Below are positions 56,556-64,000 of a stretch of 64,000 bases of DNA, one piece after another (within the stretch, counting starts at the first letter, position 1; every line of letters begins with the position of its first letter). Where the stretch lies: contig NZ_CP046401.1 in assembly GCF_009762775.1 (NCBI RefSeq), positions 2,976,001-3,040,000 of the forward strand, in the 5' to 3' direction. A program made the translations under genes and the position numbers. Below the pieces are notes generated by a model. It ran no database searches and was not told where the DNA came from. It saw nothing but the letters and a program-made list of their open reading frames with translations. This stretch comes from Maribellus comscasis. Lineage in GTDB: Bacteria > Bacteroidota > Bacteroidia > Bacteroidales > Prolixibacteraceae.

Positions 56556-56714
56556 ATGTTATTACAAATTGAAACAGAAGACGATTATCGGGACGCGTTA
56601 AAAAGGTTTCTTGAAATTTGTGCGGCCCCAAAAGATTCCGAAGAAGAACGGGAACTATACCTGCTCATGGATTTAATGGAAAAATATGAGCGAAACAACT
56701 GTTCGTTTACCTGA
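56556..56714 (+). CDS. Tiny HigA-N-terminus-like protein after polA
   Basis: 52 codons; an in-frame ATG at 56541 overlapping the polA stop is an alternative start. The sequence E-T-E-D-D-Y-R-D-A-L-K-R-F then E-E-E-R-E-L-Y-L-L-M-D-L-M-E-K-Y-E resembles the N-terminal helical module of HigA-type antitoxins, but the helix-turn-helix that should follow is missing because the frame stops and the convergent dus gene begins. It overlaps the dus 3' end by 8 nt. No toxin gene is nearby. Possibly a stand-alone conserved domain or a truncated antitoxin. Confidence 0.6.
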   Translation: MLLQIETEDDYRDALKRFLEICAAPKDSEEERELYLLMDLMEKYERNNCSFT

Positions 56715-57645
56715 AATTTTCGCTTAAAAGATTATTGACTTCTGCGAGATAGGATTTTATTGAGTTCGCTTTTTTGATTCGTTTGTATGCTTTTTTTTGA
56801 GCATTAAAATTATAACTAAAATAGTTCCAAAACTGTCTCATCTTATTCAGAACATTTCCTTCATTATCCATTCTTGCATAAGTTCCTTCAAAAATGAGTC
56901 GGTGAAAATCAACAAGTTTTTCCCCTTTTTCTCGAAGTGAAAATGAGATTCCGTTTATTTGCGAAGGTAAAAACGGATTCATTAGCACGCCCCGACCAAG
57001 CATCCAGCCTGCTGTTCCCGGGAATTTTGATTGTTTTTCCCGGAAGTGCTCAACTGAAAATATATCGCCGTTGTATACCAGCTTGTGTTCTGTGTTTTCA
57101 AGAGCAAAGGAATAGGCCTGTTCAGCAATTTTTCCCTTATACAATTGTTTTGCATTTCGCGGGTGTAATATAATTTCGGTCAAAGGGAAGGAATTTAATA
57201 CAGGCAAAACTTTTTCGATCTCTTTTTCGTTTTCCAATCCGGCCCGCATTTTTACTGAAAGTTTAAGGTGCGATTTATTATAAAAGGCATACAGTATTTT
57301 CTTGATTTGTTCAGCGTTTGGTAATAATCCTGCACCCTTGCCACGGTTTGTTACCATAGGGTAGGGACAGTCCAGGTTCAGGTTTATTTCCTTGTAACCA
57401 AAGTCTTTCAGAACCTCCGACAGAAAAACAATTTCTTTTTCATTTTTTACGAGTATTTGTGGAATTACCCGGGCTTCAAGCAGGTTATTACCAGGCTCAA
57501 TCTCTGCAAAATATTTATTCAGAATAAGATCGTTTTTTACAGAAATATAAGGAACAAAAAAAGTATCAATTCCCGGGAACACCGTTGAATATGCCCTCCT
57601 GTATATATAGTCTGTATGTCCTTGCAAAGGAGCGAGATAAATCAT
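56707..57645 (-). CDS. dus: tRNA-dihydrouridine synthase
   Basis: About 312 residues, FMN-dependent TIM barrel. Start at 57645 gives the usual Y-L-A-P-L-Q-G-H-T-D FMN-binding beginning. Conserved D-C-P-Y-P-M (catalytic Cys), K-M-R-A-G and N-G-D-I for FMN/tRNA. It reduces uridine in the D-loop; the subfamily is not assigned. Upstream ATG at 57678 is rejected. Confidence 0.93.
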   Translation of the reverse strand: MIYLAPLQGHTDYIYRRAYSTVFPGIDTFFVPYISVKNDLILNKYFAEIEPGNNLLEARVIPQILVKNEKEIVFLSEVLKDFGYKEINLNLDCPYPMVTNRGKGAGLLPNAEQIKKILYAFYNKSHLKLSVKMRAGLENEKEIEKVLPVLNSFPLTEIILHPRNAKQLYKGKIAEQAYSFALENTEHKLVYNGDIFSVEHFREKQSKFPGTAGWMLGRGVLMNPFLPSQINGISFSLREKGEKLVDFHRLIFEGTYARMDNEGNVLNKMRQFWNYFSYNFNAQKKAYKRIKKANSIKSYLAEVNNLLSENFR

Positions 57646-57730
57646 AAAATGAATCTGGTTTAAATTAAATATTAACAAAAATATTTGAATTTAAGTTGGA
57701 GACAAATCTTAACAATCGTTTTTGTATTCA

Positions 57731-57738
57731 TATCTTTG
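57731..57738 (+). promoter_or_regulatory. -7 promoter box of DUF4271-hemD unit
   Basis: TATCTTTG fits TAnnTTTG and lies 26 nt before the TTG start at 57765. No clear -33 element. Confidence 0.55.
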
Positions 57739-57764
57739 TGGCTGGTTTATTTTGAAAATAGAAG

Positions 57765-58727
57765 TTGAGTTTTATACACCCGCATAATATCTTCACAACA
57801 CCTTATTCAACGCCTGATAATGTTGAAGAGGGAGAAATACACATCGAGGAGATTTATTTTATTAACTCCAGTTTTCAGGAAAGCGATACCGTTGCAAAAA
57901 CGGCAACAGATACAACACCGAAGATTGAAAAGCCAACTTTGGCGCAAATAAGGTATTGGCAACGCCAAAGAGAAAACCGCTTGGTTGTGAACGGAAAGCG
58001 TTATATGGAGCCAAAAACTGAAGTAAGTTTAACAACATCAGAAGTCGCTTCCGAAAAAGGAATTGGATTGCCCGTTCGTGAAAGAAATGCCTATAATACG
58101 GATTGGTTAACCTTTGTTTTAATGGCGGCTTTTATTTTGTTTGCTTCGGTTAAATTTTCTTTTTCAAAATATATAGATTATTTGTTTCAGTCGGTTGTAA
58201 ATTATTCCAGCTCATTTCGTATGATTGAAGAAAAAAATTACTCTATTTCAAGCGGAGCTGTCCGGCTGGAAATATTTTTTTATTTAACTTTTTCTGTTTT
58301 TTTGTTTCAGATCATTAGCTATTTTAACTTTAAATTTCCTTTTGGGGGCTGGATTTTGTTTCTTTTGCTTTTTGGAAGCGTCCTTATTTATTTTATTGCC
58401 AAGAAGATGGTTTATCGCGCCGTAGGGAAGGTTGTTGAAGGCTGGGAAGAAACAGGTGAATACCTGTTTAATCATGATAATTTTAACAGAGTTGCAGGTT
58501 TGGTCTTATTTCCGATCGTAGTTTTGATATCTTTTATCCCTATTGAAGATATTGATTTTCTGATATTTACAGGATGCGTGGTCTCAGTTGTTTTTTATTT
58601 TTTGTTGTTGGGAAGAGGGATTTCAATTTTATTAAAAAAACAGTTTTCTATATTTTATCTCTTTTTGTACCTTTGTTCCCTTGAATTTTTACCCTTGCTT
58701 TTAATTTATAAAATAGTAGTCATGTAA
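57765..58727 (+). CDS. DUF4271 membrane protein
   Basis: 320 residues from a TTG start; no nearby ATG in frame and the promoter box just upstream supports it. Acidic N-terminal segment, then about seven membrane helices in the last 200 residues. The DUF4271 family sits directly before hemD in many Bacteroidota, as here. Function unknown. Confidence 0.85.
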   Translation: MSFIHPHNIFTTPYSTPDNVEEGEIHIEEIYFINSSFQESDTVAKTATDTTPKIEKPTLAQIRYWQRQRENRLVVNGKRYMEPKTEVSLTTSEVASEKGIGLPVRERNAYNTDWLTFVLMAAFILFASVKFSFSKYIDYLFQSVVNYSSSFRMIEEKNYSISSGAVRLEIFFYLTFSVFLFQIISYFNFKFPFGGWILFLLLFGSVLIYFIAKKMVYRAVGKVVEGWEETGEYLFNHDNFNRVAGLVLFPIVVLISFIPIEDIDFLIFTGCVVSVVFYFLLLGRGISILLKKQFSIFYLFLYLCSLEFLPLLLIYKIVVM

Positions 58728-58760
58728 GAAGGGGATAAGTTTCATTAAAAGCATAAAATT

Positions 58761-59504
58761 TTGAAAGTCAGGAGCATATTAGTTTCACAACCGGAGCCAA
58801 GCACAACAAAATCACCGTATTTTGAATTGGCAGAAAAAAACAGTGTTAAAATCGACTTTCGCCCGTTTATTCAGGTGGAAGGTGTATCGGCAAAAGAATT
58901 CCGGCAAACCCGGATTCAGATTTTATCACACACAGGAGTAATTTTTACCAGTCGTACAGCCATCGATCATTTCTTTAGGATAAGCCAGGAATTGAGATTG
59001 ACTGTACCCGATTCGATGAAGTATTTTTGTATATCTGAGGCTACTGCATTTTATCTTCAGAAATATATTGTATACCGAAAAAGAAAAATATTTTATGCCG
59101 ATGGCCGGTTTTCAGATCTGGTAAATGTGATGAAAAAGCATAAAGATGAGAAATTTCTTGTCCCGCTTTCTGATATTCATAAGCAGGAAATTCCGGAACT
59201 TTTGGATAAAGAAGGGTACAAATACACAAAGGCGATTTTGTATCGTACCGTGAGTAGCGATTTATCAGATTTGGCTGACGTAAATTACGATGTCCTTGTA
59301 TTTTTTAGTCCATCGGGGATAAAGTCACTTTTTCAGAATTTTCCTGATTTTAAACAAAACGATACCCGGATTGCTTGTTTTGGACCAACAACAGCACAGG
59401 CAGTACGCGAAGCCGGTTTACGTTTGGATATTGAAGCGCCAACAGCACAGGCGCCCTCAATGACAATGGCACTGGATCAGTACATTAAAAAGAACAATAA
59501 ATAG
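58761..59504 (+). CDS. hemD: Uroporphyrinogen-III synthase
   Basis: 247 residues from a TTG start. Two-lobed HemD fold; recognisable S-Q-P-E-P near the start, F-T-S-R-T-A-I-D-H-F and V-F-F-S-P-S-G-I-K-S-L in the second lobe, I-A-C-F-G-P-T-T-A-Q-A near the end. It closes hydroxymethylbilane to uroporphyrinogen III. Sequence is divergent as in all HemD. Confidence 0.9.
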   Translation: MKVRSILVSQPEPSTTKSPYFELAEKNSVKIDFRPFIQVEGVSAKEFRQTRIQILSHTGVIFTSRTAIDHFFRISQELRLTVPDSMKYFCISEATAFYLQKYIVYRKRKIFYADGRFSDLVNVMKKHKDEKFLVPLSDIHKQEIPELLDKEGYKYTKAILYRTVSSDLSDLADVNYDVLVFFSPSGIKSLFQNFPDFKQNDTRIACFGPTTAQAVREAGLRLDIEAPTAQAPSMTMALDQYIKKNNK

Positions 59505-59533
59505 CGGCTAACAAGAAAAATATATAATTTTAA

Positions 59534-59566
59534 AGGCTGTCCTTTTTATGGATAGCCTTTTTACTT
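59534..59566 (+). terminator. Intrinsic terminator between hemD and rnpA
   Basis: Stem AGGCTGTCC (59534-59542) and GGATAGCCT (59550-59558) with one G-U pair, followed by TTTTTACTTT. It ends just before the rnpA ATG at 59571, so rnpA needs read-through or its own promoter. Confidence 0.75.
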
Positions 59567-59570
59567 TACA

Positions 59571-59990
59571 ATGGAAAAATCTCCGCAAAAGTTTGAAATG
59601 CATAATCGCAGCTACACCTTTAAAAAGAAGGAGAAGCTTTGCAGCAAAAAGGTGATCGACCAACTTTTTTCTGAAGGGACGTCATTTATATCTTTTCCGT
59701 TGAAAGTAATTTATCTGCATTGTGAACTGCCAGTTAAAAGTAAGGTTCAAATCGGTTTTTCCGTTAGTAAAAAAAGTTTCAAAAAAGCTGTACAAAGAAA
59801 TCTGTTAAAAAGGAGAATGCGGGAAGCGTATCGTTTGAATAAACATTTATTGACAGAAAAAGAGGCAGAAAAACAATTGGCAATTTTTGTTATTTTTATT
59901 GGGAAAAAAATTCTGGATTACAATACTATTGAACAATCGATGATAAAAGCGATGACCAAATGCTCGAAAATCAACTTGCCGGAGAAATGA
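59571..59990 (+). CDS. rnpA: Ribonuclease P protein component
   Basis: 139 residues, basic. RNR motif region K-A-V-Q-R-N-L-L-K-R-R-M-R-E-A-Y-R is present and F-S-V-S-K-K precedes it. It supports cleavage of pre-tRNA 5' leaders. The aldehyde dehydrogenase frame overlaps its end; yidD is not the following gene. Confidence 0.95.
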   Translation: MEKSPQKFEMHNRSYTFKKKEKLCSKKVIDQLFSEGTSFISFPLKVIYLHCELPVKSKVQIGFSVSKKSFKKAVQRNLLKRRMREAYRLNKHLLTEKEAEKQLAIFVIFIGKKILDYNTIEQSMIKAMTKCSKINLPEK

Positions 59991-61360
59991 AAAAGCTGAA
60001 ACAGATAATTCAGGCGCAAGATGATTTTTTTTATTCCAATATTACCCTTGACGTTAATTTTCGGATTAAAAAGTTAAAGGAATTAAAATTGGCGATAAAA
60101 AAGTACGAGGCAGAATTAATTACAGCTTTTCGAAAAGATCTTGGGAAAGGTAAATTTGAAGTAATAAGTTCCGAGATTGGTCTGGTGCAAAACGAACTGA
60201 CACAGCACATAAAGCATTTAAAAAGGTGGGCCAGACCAAAAAGAGCCGGAACTCCTTTGTATGCGTTTCCTTCAAAGAGTTTTGTTTACAAACAACCTTT
60301 GGGTAGAATTTTGATCATAAGCCCGTTTAATTATCCTTTTATGCTAACAATAGCTCCGTTGGTTGGAGCCTTGTCAGCAGGGAATGTTGCTGTTTTAAAA
60401 CCTTCCGAGGCAGTTACAAACGTTACAGATATTATTGAAAAAATAATCAGTGAAGTTTTTGACCGAGAGTATGTGTCTGTTGTAAAAGGTGATGCATTGA
60501 AAAGCCAGAAATTGCTTTCTTATCAATGGGATAAAATTTTTTTTACCGGGAGTTCGCGTGTAGGAAAAATTGTTTTACAGGCAGCGGCAACACACATCAC
60601 ACCGGTTGTACTCGAACTGGGCGGGAAAAATCCTGTGATTGTAGATAAAGATGCAAATCTTAAAATTGCAGCCCGGCGTATTATCTGGGGGAAATTGTTA
60701 AATGGCGGACAATCGTGTGTAGCACCTGATTATTTATTTGTACATGAATCGGTAAAAAATAAATTTCTGGAATTGATGGTAGCCTCCATCAAAGCAATGT
60801 ATCCCGGATCTCCTATGGAAAACCGTGATTTCACAAGAATAGTTAGTTCATCTGCTGTACGGCGGGTATCAGAATTATTGAAAGGTTCTACTGTTTATTA
60901 CGGCGGCGATTACGATGAAAAAACAAATTATTTTTCACCAACAATTTTAACTGATGTTTTACCGGACTCACCGGTAATGAGGGATGAGATTTTTGGTCCG
61001 GTTTTGCCTGTATTAAGTTTTCATTGTCTGGATGAAGTCTTTTCTTTCCTGAGAAGGGGAGAGAAACCACTGGCAACATACTATTTTTCTGAAAGCCGCA
61101 AAAAGCAAAAAGAATTTTTAAAAAGAACTGCCTCCGGAGATGCGATGATAAATGATGTCGTTATCCATTTTACTAATCTTTCATTGCCTTTTGGCGGTGT
61201 TGGCAACAGCGGAATGGGTTCATATCACGGTAAACGTAGTTTTGATGTTTTTTCGCATGAACGTTCAGTCATGAAAACATCTTCGAAAATTGATTTGCCT
61301 CTGCGATATCCTCCGTATAAAAAGTGGGTTTTTAAGGTTCTGAGATTATTATTCAAATAA
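59987..61360 (+). CDS. Aldehyde dehydrogenase (class 3-like)
   Basis: 457 residues starting at an ATGA overlap with rnpA (an ATG at 59960 is also possible). NAD(P)-binding and catalytic domains with F-T-G-S-S-R-V-G, E-L-G-G-K-N-P (general base Glu) and N-G-G-Q-S-C-V-A-P (nucleophile Cys). Length and C-terminal aromatic/basic tail fit the ALDH3 branch, which oxidises fatty or aromatic aldehydes. It overlaps rnpA, so is translationally coupled. Confidence 0.93.
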   Translation: MKKLKQIIQAQDDFFYSNITLDVNFRIKKLKELKLAIKKYEAELITAFRKDLGKGKFEVISSEIGLVQNELTQHIKHLKRWARPKRAGTPLYAFPSKSFVYKQPLGRILIISPFNYPFMLTIAPLVGALSAGNVAVLKPSEAVTNVTDIIEKIISEVFDREYVSVVKGDALKSQKLLSYQWDKIFFTGSSRVGKIVLQAAATHITPVVLELGGKNPVIVDKDANLKIAARRIIWGKLLNGGQSCVAPDYLFVHESVKNKFLELMVASIKAMYPGSPMENRDFTRIVSSSAVRRVSELLKGSTVYYGGDYDEKTNYFSPTILTDVLPDSPVMRDEIFGPVLPVLSFHCLDEVFSFLRRGEKPLATYYFSESRKKQKEFLKRTASGDAMINDVVIHFTNLSLPFGGVGNSGMGSYHGKRSFDVFSHERSVMKTSSKIDLPLRYPPYKKWVFKVLRLLFK

Positions 61361-61362
61361 AA

Positions 61363-61390
61363 ACCCCGGAAACATTTTCCCGGGGCTATC
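61363..61390 (-). terminator. Terminator of the tyrA-DAHP synthase operon
   Basis: Stem CCCCGGAAA (61364-61372) with TTTCCCGGGG (61376-61385), one bulge. The T-run lies on the minus-strand side (TTTTTATTT), so it ends the aromatic operon, 23 nt after its stop. Confidence 0.8.
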
Positions 61391-61407
61391 TGTGATATTT
61401 AAAGCGT

Positions 61408-62499
61408 TTATTCTTCATCCATAATTTCAGTCTGCATTCTCACGGAGTCCTCGTGGATGAGCTGAAAAAGTATTTTTACAAATGTTTCGTTAATATCCAG
61501 GCGCTTTCCCAGGTTTACCCTGTTATTCATCAACTGGGTCCAGCGATTCATCTGCAGTGCAGTAACGTTGTTCTCTCTTTTGTACTGCCCGATTTGTTTT
61601 ACGATAGTAACTCTTGATGCAAGAATTTCAAGAAGTTCAGAGTCGAGTGCATCAATACGGTTACGCAGTACATCCAACTGGCTTTCAAAACTAGGATTAT
61701 TTGCATTTTCGTGACGGATAACCAGTTTATCCAGCAGTTTTCCTAGGTCAGCCGGAGTAAGTTGTTGGGCGGCGTCGCTCATGGCACAGGAAGGATCCCG
61801 GTGTGATTCGATCATTAGTCCCTCCATTCCCATATCAAATGCTTTTTGTGAAATTTCGTATAAATATTCGCGTTTCCCGGCAATATGGCTAGGGTCGCAA
61901 ATAATTGGCAGGTTGGGAAGAAGTCGTTTGAGCTCGATAACTGTTTTCCAGTTGGGGTAGTTGCGGTATTTTGTTTCTCTGAAAGGAGTAAAACCGCGGT
62001 GAATAGCAACGATATTCTTTATCCCTGCCTGATTTATCCGTTCAACAGCGCCCATCCAAAGTTGTACATCCGGATTTACCGGGTTTTTGATCATAATCAC
62101 AGCATCTGTTCCTTTAACAACGTCGGCAATTTCCTGCACCACAAACGGGCTGGCAGTTGAACGTGCTCCAATCCACAACACATCTAATCCTGCATTTAAT
62201 GCCTCTTCTGTATGCTGGGCATTCGCTACTTCTGTTCCCACCGGTAATCCGGTTTCTTTTTTTACTGTCTGTAACCATTTTAATCCAATGGAACCTACCC
62301 CTTCAAAAGAGCCAGGCCTTGTCCTTGGTTTCCAAACGCCTCCGCGGTAAATAAATACGCGTTTATCCTGAGCCAGTAATTTTGCTGTTTCCAGCGCCTG
62401 TTCTTCACTTTCCAGACTGCAAGGTCCGGAAACTAAAAGAGGATTATCAATGTGTGGTAACCACTCTTTTATTGGATTAATTTCAAGCTTTAAAGTCAT
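61408..62499 (-). CDS. Bifunctional DAHP synthase / chorismate mutase
   Basis: 363 residues. N-terminal type I DAHP synthase (about 1-265, S-G-P-C-S-L-E-S, G-I-K-N-I-V-A-I-H-R-G-F, C-D-P-S-H-I) and a C-terminal AroQ-type chorismate mutase (about 275-355, L-R-N-R-I-D-A-L-D, with V-K-Q-I-G-Q-Y-K-R). The two activities catalyse the first shikimate step and chorismate to prephenate. This fusion is common in Bacteroidota and allows end-product feedback through the mutase domain. It starts 3 nt after tyrA, so the two are one transcript. Confidence 0.95.
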   Translation of the reverse strand: MTLKLEINPIKEWLPHIDNPLLVSGPCSLESEEQALETAKLLAQDKRVFIYRGGVWKPRTRPGSFEGVGSIGLKWLQTVKKETGLPVGTEVANAQHTEEALNAGLDVLWIGARSTASPFVVQEIADVVKGTDAVIMIKNPVNPDVQLWMGAVERINQAGIKNIVAIHRGFTPFRETKYRNYPNWKTVIELKRLLPNLPIICDPSHIAGKREYLYEISQKAFDMGMEGLMIESHRDPSCAMSDAAQQLTPADLGKLLDKLVIRHENANNPSFESQLDVLRNRIDALDSELLEILASRVTIVKQIGQYKRENNVTALQMNRWTQLMNNRVNLGKRLDINETFVKILFQLIHEDSVRMQTEIMDEE

Positions 62500-62502
62500 T
62501 TT

Positions 62503-63399
62503 TTATTTTGTATAAAGTTTTGTAAATTTTTCTTCATTTTTTACAAAATGAGGATTTTCGCCATCAAGAATTCCTCTGATTTTGTTCGCGCTTATTATCA
62601 GGTCTTTTAATTTGTCAAAATCGTTGTCCTTCATACTATCGCGAAATTCCTGTAAATGTTTAATATAAACATCCAGCGATTCAACAACATACTTGCAGTT
62701 TTGTTGAAATATAGGATGCCACATACTGTGCGAACTTTTTGCTAAACGAACGGTTGAGCGAAAACCTCCACTCGCCAAATCAAAAATTATACTTCTGTCT
62801 TCTTTTGCCTGAACAGCATTTGCAAGTGCATAAGCCGCGGCGTGCGGAAGATGTGAAACAAAGGCAGTGCTGTGGTCTTGTTCGTCGGATGACATATAGG
62901 CAACATCCATTCCAAGCGTTTGAAACATTTTCTCAGCAAGTGCAACGTGCTGGGGGCCCGAATCTTCCTGGTCGCAAAGGATAGTAATTTTTCCGCGGAA
63001 AAGATTATCTACGGCAGCAGTAGGTCCTGAATTCTCTGTTCCGGACATCGGGTGAGCCGCAACAAAATTTTTTCTGTTGGGATGGTCTGCAACCTTGTCG
63101 GCAATCACTTTTTTTGTCGATCCCATGTCGATGACTGTTGTGTTGGCTGAGATTTTATCCAGAACTTCAGGTAGTATTTCAAGTTCCTTATCAACAGGAA
63201 TTGCAATTATTACCAGGTCGGTACCTTCAATTCCTTTTACAAGTGTTTCAGTGCGGTCAACCAGACCAATTTCAACTGCTTTTTTAGCATTCTTCCGGTT
63301 GTTTTCAACACCAACCAGTTCTGTAGCAAATTTCTTTTTTCTTAGATCTTTGGCCAAAGAACCACCGATTAAACCAAGCCCAATAAATGTTATTTTCAT
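62503..63399 (-). CDS. tyrA: Prephenate dehydrogenase
   Basis: 298 residues. N-terminal Rossmann NAD-binding domain (G-L-G-L-I-G-G-S) and C-terminal helical domain with H-P-M-S-G-T-E and S-H-L-P-H. It makes 4-hydroxyphenylpyruvate for tyrosine. First gene of the operon with DAHP synthase/chorismate mutase downstream. The ATG at 63399 is 14-16 nt after a terminator hairpin, which marks it as the gene controlled by the upstream attenuator. Confidence 0.95.
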   Translation of the reverse strand: MKITFIGLGLIGGSLAKDLRKKKFATELVGVENNRKNAKKAVEIGLVDRTETLVKGIEGTDLVIIAIPVDKELEILPEVLDKISANTTVIDMGSTKKVIADKVADHPNRKNFVAAHPMSGTENSGPTAAVDNLFRGKITILCDQEDSGPQHVALAEKMFQTLGMDVAYMSSDEQDHSTAFVSHLPHAAAYALANAVQAKEDRSIIFDLASGGFRSTVRLAKSSHSMWHPIFQQNCKYVVESLDVYIKHLQEFRDSMKDNDFDKLKDLIISANKIRGILDGENPHFVKNEEKFTKLYTK

Positions 63400-63414
63400 T
63401 TTTTAATATTTTAT

Positions 63415-63448
63415 AAAAAAGAAAAGGCCTCGAATTTTCGAGACCTTT
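63415..63448 (-). terminator. Intrinsic terminator in the tyrA leader (attenuator)
   Basis: Minus-strand stem AAAGGTCTCG (63448-63439) with CGAGGCCTTT (63432-63423), one G-U pair, 6-nt loop, then TCTTTTTT down to 63415. It is located between the leader peptide stop and the tyrA ATG. Confidence 0.85.
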
Positions 63449-63478
63449 CTGTAACATATCTTCACATTAAACAATACC

Positions 63479-63553
63479 TTACTTCCTGATCCCGATTTTA
63501 GAACCAAAATAAAAGTAATAGTAAAAATAGGTATTGCTAATTGTTATATTCAT
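63479..63553 (-). CDS. Tyr/Phe leader peptide of tyrA attenuator
   Basis: 24-codon open frame: M-N-I-T-I-S-N-T then Y-F-Y-Y-Y-F-Y-F then G-S-K-I-G-I-R-K and UAA. Eight aromatic codons in a row (five Tyr, three Phe). It is below the length of ordinary gene callers. Ribosome stalling here when charged tRNA-Tyr or tRNA-Phe is scarce would change RNA folding and let RNA polymerase pass the terminator (the classical attenuation model). An inverted pair AGGTATTG/CAATACCT (63529-63536 and 63472-63479) can pair the start of the peptide with the region after its stop. Confidence 0.8.
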   Translation of the reverse strand: MNITISNTYFYYYFYFGSKIGIRK

Positions 63554-63572
63554 TTTTCTTACAATGTGGAAA

Positions 63573-63605
63573 CAAAGATAGGTATATATTTTAAAAATGA
63601 AACAA
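63573..63605 (-). promoter_or_regulatory. Promoter of the leader peptide-tyrA operon
   Basis: Minus-strand -33 TTG at 63605-63603 and -7 TATCTTTG at 63580-63573 with a 22-nt spacer. The transcript would begin close to 63566, about 13 nt before the leader ATG at 63553. Confidence 0.7.
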
Positions 63606-63661
63606 TAAATTGTTTTTGAATAAACTTTACCTGAAATTGAAATAGAGTTTTAACGTTAAAT

Positions 63662-64000
63662 TTATTTTTTTATCAGTTTCCTCGAAGTTACTTTTTGTCC
63701 GTTCTCCAGAATATTTACCAGATACATACCTTTGGTGAATCCACTTATATCGATTGTTTTTGTGGTAGTCCCGTAAACATTTTCAAATTGAATCGACTTT
63801 ACGTTTTGTCCAAATGTATTGTAAAATACAATTTGTATATCTTTAATTTTATCGTTTGAAATTTCAAAAGTTAAATTCACCTGGTTTTCGGCTGGATTGG
63901 GGAAAATAGAAACGTTTCCGGGTGAAAGTTCAGTCGCCGGTGAAGAAACGGGTTGCTGAATTCTCAGGTTATCAATTGCCCAACCCCAGCCGTGAGCAAA
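63662..64000 (-). CDS. T9SS-exported protein, C-terminal part (5' cut by window edge)
   Basis: 113 codons reach the window edge without a start. The C-terminus is a type A T9SS sorting domain (F-P-N-P-A-E-N-Q, then K-G-M-Y-L-V-N-I-L), preceded by A-H-G-W-G-W-A-I-D-N-L, the end of a jelly-roll/MAM-like domain. The protein is exported through type IX secretion and the C-terminal domain is cleaved. The catalytic or binding part lies outside. Confidence 0.85.
   Translation of the reverse strand, partial: FAHGWGWAIDNLRIQQPVSSPATELSPGNVSIFPNPAENQVNLTFEISNDKIKDIQIVFYNTFGQNVKSIQFENVYGTTTKTIDISGFTKGMYLVNILENGQKVTSRKLIKK

Noticed and set aside
1..64000. tRNA, rRNA, CRISPR array, or phage genes
   Set aside because: I looked for clover-leaf tRNA patterns, repeat-spacer arrays and phage structural or lysis genes and saw none. 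A computed scan (tRNAscan, CRISPR finder) would be decisive.

Overview
The window is a chromosomal segment of a Bacteroidota bacterium, most likely from the Marinilabiliales/Prolixibacteraceae side of the Bacteroidales (lineage is inference). The signs are low GC, a PorZ-like type IX secretion component, a C-terminal T9SS sorting domain, an Oar-like and a smaller TonB-dependent receptor, BACON domains, TAnnTTTG promoter boxes, weak Shine-Dalgarno signals and frequent TTG starts. No rRNA, tRNA, CRISPR array or prophage was seen. There is one IS5/IS1182-type insertion sequence.

Layout. 1-4.3 kb: polytopic membrane proteins, including a truncated TMTC-like glycosyltransferase. 4.4-13.1 kb: carbohydrate genes (sulfatase, GH2 enzyme, secreted carbon-nitrogen hydrolase, sugar isomerase-like lipoprotein) with a divergent TPR histidine kinase. 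13.2-17.4 kb: TonB receptor with a small lipoprotein, then dtd, a MazG-like enzyme and a YhcH-like lipoprotein. 17.6-19.1 kb: IS element. 19.2-29.7 kb: polyprenyl synthase, ArsR regulator, AlkD, YfhO, rdgB-porZ-recO and a Memo-AMMECR1 fusion. 29.7-35.9 kb: a seven-gene, mostly overlapping operon that encodes a stressosome-type partner-switching cascade (STAS-like, RsbR, RsbS, RsbT, RsbX-like) running directly into a hybrid histidine kinase and a receiver-kinase. 36-42.8 kb: cysQ, small lipoproteins, dCMP deaminase, CtpA protease, methyltransferase, acetylesterase and nadA. 43-48 kb: BACON/OB-fold lipoprotein and Oar-like receptor. 48.7-51.4 kb: a PadR-PspC operon led by a small exported LExWM-repeat protein, with a 21-bp palindrome over its promoter. 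51.5-61.4 kb: hydrolase, DUF4252 protein, QueD, DNA polymerase I, a tiny HigA-N-like protein, Dus, DUF4271, HemD, RnpA and aldehyde dehydrogenase. 61.4-63.6 kb: tyrA and DAHP synthase/chorismate mutase. The right edge cuts a T9SS-exported protein.

The most striking element not explained by ordinary genes is upstream of tyrA. A promoter, a 24-residue leader peptide with eight aromatic codons in a row (Y F Y Y Y F Y F) and an intrinsic terminator 14-16 nt before the tyrA start together look like a tyrosine/phenylalanine transcription attenuator. The operon it would control makes DAHP, chorismate-to-prephenate and prephenate dehydrogenase activities. Second in interest are the stressosome operon with no sigma factor, whose apparent output is a two-component relay, and the PadR operon.
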